This document shows, piece after piece, positions 59,634-64,000 of a stretch of 64,000 nt of DNA. How positions within the stretch are numbered: position 1 is the first letter of the stretch; each line of letters starts with the position of its first letter. Below the pieces are notes generated by a model. The model searched no databases. It saw nothing but the letters and a program-made list of their open reading frames with translations, and was not told the origin of the DNA. The position numbers and the translations under genes are program-made. Source of the DNA: Fomes fomentarius (taxonomy: Eukaryota; Basidiomycota; Agaricomycetes; Polyporales; Polyporaceae); NCBI GenBank assembly GCA_022606135.1, contig JABYQN010000007.1:1240001-1304000 (forward strand), in the 5' to 3' direction.

Positions 59634-61557
59634 AGTTATATGTTGTGACTTGTTGTGTCGGAAGGAGCGAAGAAGCAGCAGGCCGCAGAAAAAGACACAA
59701 ACTTAGGGTGAACAAGCAAGACTCAGAAAGAAAGCAGGATGAACTGAAAAAGGCCCGGACGAGATGCGCAGGATATCTACCGTTCAAGTTGGACAAGCTG
59801 GAGCAGGTTCAAAGTCCAAGTTCTCTGCCATCAAGCCCGTTCCTCCACCCCTGGGACCCCGGACACAGCCTTCTCCGTGACATCCTCAACACCCTCCTGT
59901 TCTCCGCTTGTACTCCTCAGCCGCCTCGATTGTGCCGTCCTCCTGAGCGAGAGGACTTATTTCTTCCATTCTGCTGAAATAGTTCGTGCGTCGGTATGGT
60001 TCGTGTGGGAACCCCTGTCCAAGCTTCGCAGTTCTCAGTTCTTGTGACGGACGCGACCAGACACGTCATGTCACACCAGTCACATCGTGTATCCTAACAA
60101 CCTGGGCGTCTCACCTCCTCTACCCGCTAGCCGAGCCACACGCAGATCCCCCTTGCCGCTTGCAATTACTTCCCGTAAACTCCCGCTTGAGCTTCTTCTA
60201 TTCAGCTGCCTCCTTGTTGAGTTATCAGGCACACCACGGACGTGCGTTTCGCAACATAGAGGCATAGAGACCCCTTGTGATGGAACGGAGGCGAGCAAGG
60301 CAGAGGGTGCAGTGTGGTTATCTGGTAGTAGGTTGCAGCGCGCTGGGCCAGAAAAAAGTTTCTGAGAATTGAGGGAGGCTAATCGGTGCCAAATTCCCTG
60401 AGCGCGTTGAGATCATTCTTCTCTTGTACGATCATCGCGCCACCAGTTACGTCCGCAATACTGGCATGGGTTGACTCTGAACTGATTACCTGGCCATTGG
60501 TCGACTTTATCCTCTAATATTGGTCATGTCCGACCCGTGGAATAGCTCGCGACAAGTCCACCAAACTTGAATGTGAAGGAGGTCGCACACGATTTGTATG
60601 TGCCCGAGTTGGTAAACAACTTGGATCTGTGCTTACAGATAAAACCACTGCTGCGCAGTTGCCTTGCGCTTTCGTGCAGCAATCAAAGTCGTGCGGGTGG
60701 TGAACATACCTTTGCTATATTCTGCTGCACAAGAATCAGTCTCCATCCATCCCTCAAGTAGCACCCGGCACAACGATTTCGACATTGAGTCGTCTAACTT
60801 ACCAGCGACCGCGCCAGTTGATTCGAAGCTGCCTAGGCGACTACGATGCTGATTTCTGAACACAGGTGAAACTACGGCATACGACCCCACATGATGTCGT
60901 CTAAATGGTGTAGATCGGCTGCGGGATGATAAGCTTAAGGAGAGAGAGGTTGCGAAGGCCCGGGTGCGAACTCCACAGTCGCAATCGCATACGTCATGGA
61001 GCTGGTCTCATGCACCTCTGCGTTGAGCACTTGCAATGAACATCTAAGCACTGGAGTTATCAATCACGCTCAGGAAAGAGTACAACAAGAAGACCCAGGA
61101 GGCGTTCCGTATGGATTCATCGTGGGCGGATGGGTTTGGGTCCCGGTGTTTAATCATGCCCAAGGGCACTCGCGCAATATAGACTCCATCTTGGTTGGAT
61201 ACTACGACAAGTGGTCAGCCCAGCGGGCTCTTCGTCCCAGACAGCGCACAGACGTCGGCGAAGCCGAAGCGCACGTATGGAGAAGTAGTGGTGTTGTGTT
61301 CATCTTCAACGTGCAAGGTAATTATTGATACAGTTGTCAAGACTAGTTGAGCCATGCCGACCGCAGTCTAGTGCCGTATGGTACCGTAATATAGGATAAT
61401 ATCGAACGGCCAATGCCTGGATAGGTGGGGTAGGTTAATGCCCTGACGGAAGATGTGACGTGACGAATAATGATCCAAAGTCCGCCGCGACCTGCACACG
61501 CGCTGAAATCTACATCTACTCTACTACCGTCACTCACTACACACGACAGAGGCGTCA
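59634..61557. other. Long intergenic region
   Basis: No confident gene. Frames at 60087-60365 and 60996-61328 (plus) and 60633-60890 (minus) are open but have no family resemblance. The longest plus frame, 110 residues from 60996, contains GVPYGFIVGGWVWVPVFNHA and could be a small gene or chance. Confidence 0.4.
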
Positions 61558-62958
61558 TCACTGCGAGCTCGCGCTTGAGCTCGAACCCTTCCACCACTTG
61601 TTCACCTTCTCGGCGGCGTACCGTAGGCTCTTAATAGGTCCGGCACTGACGACGCCCTTCAGTGACTGGACGGTGGAGGGGTGCCGCACGATGCTGTGCA
61701 GCTCTATATAGGTCGCGTAAGTCAGTCTCTATGCGTGGGCAACCGTCATGGCCCTACCTCGCTCGATTACCGACGGCAAGTTCGCGTCACCTGCAAGTTT
61801 CGTCCAGTACACGGTCTCGTCAGCCTCCTTGGGCGGGATTGACGACTGTCTCGAATAGTGGCCCGTGACGTGTTGGAGCAAGTTCGACGGCAACTTCCGA
61901 AGATGTGCCGCGCGTGCATGCGGACTCGTGTCCTGCTGGATGTCCGTCGTGTGTGCAGGCCAGTGCACGCCGGGGAGCGCGACGACAAGGCGGTGATAGA
62001 GTTCCTTGAATTGCTCGCCCTGCTTCCGCACGATATTTCCCACCTTGCCGCGGTTCTCAGCGGGAAGGAGCATGCGCACGTCTCCGCAATATGAGAAGCC
62101 CGCGATGCGCTCGAAGAGCTCGCGCTCCGAGAACTCGGCGGGAAGCGTGAGGAGGGCCGTACGTACTGCGGAGGTCAGGTTAACCTGCTGAGTGAGGCGG
62201 ACACGCGCATCGTCCTTGATAATACGGACGGGCTTGTGCATGCGGCCGGACAGGTAAAGGGTCTTCCAGTTAAGTAAGTCGGAACAGAGGTTGTCGACCG
62301 TCGTAACTCCGTACTTGATCGTCTACACATGCATTTCATTTGTTGAGCACCCCAACGATAACTCGGTACGACCCGCAAACGCAGTGATACGCACCACGCC
62401 GTTCATCGTCACCATCGAGTTGAACCAAACTCCAGGTGGTATGTCCTCTACTCGCGCAACAAACGACGATCCAAGCATTCTTGTTCCAAGGGGATAGTGT
62501 CCGGGGAACTGGTGCATATTGATTGAGTGCCAGTGCGCGGAGTGCGTCACCGCGAACAAGAAGTCGAGCATTGGCCCGTCCTTGCTCTCCGGATTGCTGG
62601 TCTTATACCCATCCTGTTCAAAGACTCCAGATCCGTACGCAAAAGCATAGCGGATCGGAGCGTCGAACTGCGCGACAATCGACTCGAGCAGCGCGCGCGT
62701 CGAGTCGGCTACTGGTAGAAACTGATTTCGGCCGAAGGAAGGCGGAAGCGACGCAAGTACTTGGTGTCTATGCGTCTGAGCTGGGCGCGGAGCAGGATTA
62801 AGGCGGGTACGTTGGAGGGGCTTCGCGGTAGGATGCTTGTTCTGGGAGGAGGGAGTAGGTGGGGGCGGGGGATGTAGGCCGGACGAAGTCGCAGTCTCGG
62901 TAGCGAGTGAGCGAGTGACAAGGGTGGGGAGTCTGCGAGCTTGCGTTCTGGCAAGCAT
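61558..62958 (-). CDS. TAM41: Mitochondrial phosphatidate cytidylyltransferase
   Basis: Exons 62395..62958, 61758..62322 and 61558..61703; 424 residues. The N-terminus (MLARTQARRLPTLVTRSLAT) is a typical mitochondrial presequence, which is why this ATG was preferred over an upstream one at 63072. The catalytic core follows: FAYGSGVFEQDGY (nucleotidyltransferase G-S motif), SKDGPMLDFLFAVTHSAHWH, SINMHQFPGHYPLGTRM, then VTIKYGVTTVDNLCSDLLNW, KTLYLSGRMHKPVRIIKDD and SYCGDVRMLLPAENRGKVGN. The C-terminus reads LKGVVSAGPIKSLRYAAEKV. It makes CDP-diacylglycerol in the inner mitochondrial membrane, the first step to cardiolipin. All phases agree and no lesion is seen. Confidence 0.93.
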
Positions 62959-63600
62959 ATCGGCTAGGAAGAGCAGAAAGACGGCAGTGTAGGCGTGAAG
63001 AGGGTAGATTGAAGAGTAGGATGGTCGTGGTCGGGGAACATCCGCGTTTGCGTTGAGTCTCGCCTCATCCAAACTCGGAGTCGCAGAAGTATACCCTCGA
63101 CGTCACGGGACCAACCCCATTCCTTGTAAGCGCCCGCTTGCGTGCCGCGGCGCGGCCGATGTTGGGGCCACTTGGAAAAACACACCTAAGTCTAGCAAAC
63201 ATTGACAAGACCTCCTTGTGATCTATTCAACAACATACGACACATATCATGCATGAGACGGTTTGAACTAGGGTTAAAACCGTCTTGTTCGAGGCTCGGC
63301 CCACGACGGAAAGATACGGAACTTTGGGCATGACTAACCATCTATGCAGGAGTGCACAGTGCCATCTTCTGCACGACTTGTGAACGACCACTTACTTATA
63401 TCTCCCGTATCTCCCCGTAACTGTTTTGTCCAACTAAACTACTTTTCCGAGTGCCCGCGCGAGTACCATCAAGATCGTCCGTACGCTGTTGACCCTCTCT
63501 GCCACTTATTGTCACAGTCCAATCATCACGTAGCGTATCGAGTAGCTGGCCGTGCCATTACCCTTGAACAAAAATTACCAATCAGTACATGGCCGTTCAC
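62959..63600. other. TAM41 upstream region
   Basis: Promoter and 5' flank of TAM41 on the minus strand. The frame runs open for another 38 codons upstream (to 63072), but no better start is present. The rest has no recognised coding sequence. Confidence 0.45.
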
Positions 63601-63850
63601 GTTGAAAACAAGGCCTCCGCTCGCTCACAATAAAATCAGTCGGGAAGCCCAGTTCCAAAGGCGACGCCTCCTCGATCTTCTGCAGTGATGTGTTCCTCGC
63701 TACATAAGCGCGATGTCCAGCGCCTGGATATCCGTCTGCAGATGCTCGACCTTACGCCCGCCCACGAGCGGGAAGATATACGGGACAAGCTACATCACGT
63801 ATGCGATCGCACCTTTTCCCAAATCGCAGCATAGGGGAGCCATTAGCTTG
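63600..63850 (-). pseudogene. Aldo-keto reductase (AAD-like), broken 3' part
   Basis: On the minus strand the sequence reads AIAYVM, stop (63790-63792), LVPYIFPLVGGRKVEHLQTD and IQALDIAL, a second stop (63700-63702), then KIEEASPLELGFPTDFI. In intact aryl-alcohol dehydrogenase-type aldo-keto reductases this is one continuous segment near the C-terminus (AIAYV.QK.PYVFP.VGGRKVEHL...I.AL...L, then ...F..GFP). The intervening sequence between the two parts is only about 25 nt, too short for an intron, so the gene is damaged. Its 5' part would lie to the right of the window. Confidence 0.65.
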
Positions 63851-64000
63851 TAGTGTACCGTAGGTATATAAGACCTCCCCGGAGGCGACGAGGTGGCGCA
63901 GACCGTTCACGACCCTCCTCCCACACTGCACGTCCAGTCCCACTAGAGTATGCCCGGACAATCAGTACATATGAAGCTTGCATCCTCGAATAGTCGAACC

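Noticed and set aside
63679..63703. A 24-nt intron rescuing the aldo-keto reductase frame
   Set aside because: Too short for a fungal intron and the phase does not fit.

Overview
This window is nuclear DNA from a filamentous basidiomycete, most likely an Agaricomycete. Genes are compact and dense with short (about 45-75 nt) GT-AG introns. The gene families point the same way: DUF6534 and DUF6535 membrane proteins, DUF4436, an AidB-like acyl-CoA dehydrogenase, fungal Zn2Cys6 regulators, septins, THI4, ILV3 and a fungal-type TAM41. There is no sign of bacterial, viral or organellar sequence. All gene models were built by hand from reading frames, splice sites and phase arithmetic. Family names come from motif recognition, not database searches.

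Layout, left to right. 0-16 kb: the 3' end of a SYMD/SET5-type methyltransferase gene, a poorly coding 2 kb, a DUF4436 membrane protein, a foldback element with inverted arms, a derlin (DER1) with a 722-nt intron, a HotDog acyl-CoA thioesterase, a TmpA/ferric-reductase-like membrane oxidoreductase and an AidB-like acyl-CoA dehydrogenase. 16-38 kb: a duplication-rich region with three copies and one truncated copy of a DUF6534 gene, all on the minus strand. Between them lie conserved genes: NAS2/PSMD9 diverging from ALG6, a hypothetical protein, a DUF6535 protein, RPL17 and EAF7. The third copy carries a degenerate piece of the AidB 3' end, and beyond it a decayed piece of EAF7 sits next to the truncated fourth copy, so the history of the duplications can be read from hitch-hiking fragments.

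38-53 kb: ILV3, then an alternating block of a Zn2Cys6 regulator, a septin, a regulator with two Zn2Cys6 clusters, and a second septin. It looks like duplication of a regulator-septin pair. The septins have the G1, G3 and G4 motifs and the septin unique element, but are interrupted by long low-complexity insertions. 53-64 kb: ARO7 (chorismate mutase), THI4 (thiazole synthase), a protein joining a nucleoside-diphosphate-kinase-like domain that lacks the catalytic histidine to repeated Pro/Arg-rich motifs, TAM41, and a broken aldo-keto reductase at the right edge.

Most of the window is housekeeping: N-glycosylation and ERAD (ALG6, DER1), branched-chain and aromatic amino-acid synthesis (ILV3, ARO7), thiamine (THI4), cardiolipin precursor synthesis (TAM41), proteasome assembly (NAS2), translation (RPL17) and chromatin (EAF7, SET). 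Two conserved genes (AidB-like, ALG6) each have an apparent 1-nt loss in a homopolymer run, so small assembly errors are likely. The least ordinary parts are the septin/regulator block, the dead NDK-repeat protein and the DUF6534 duplications.
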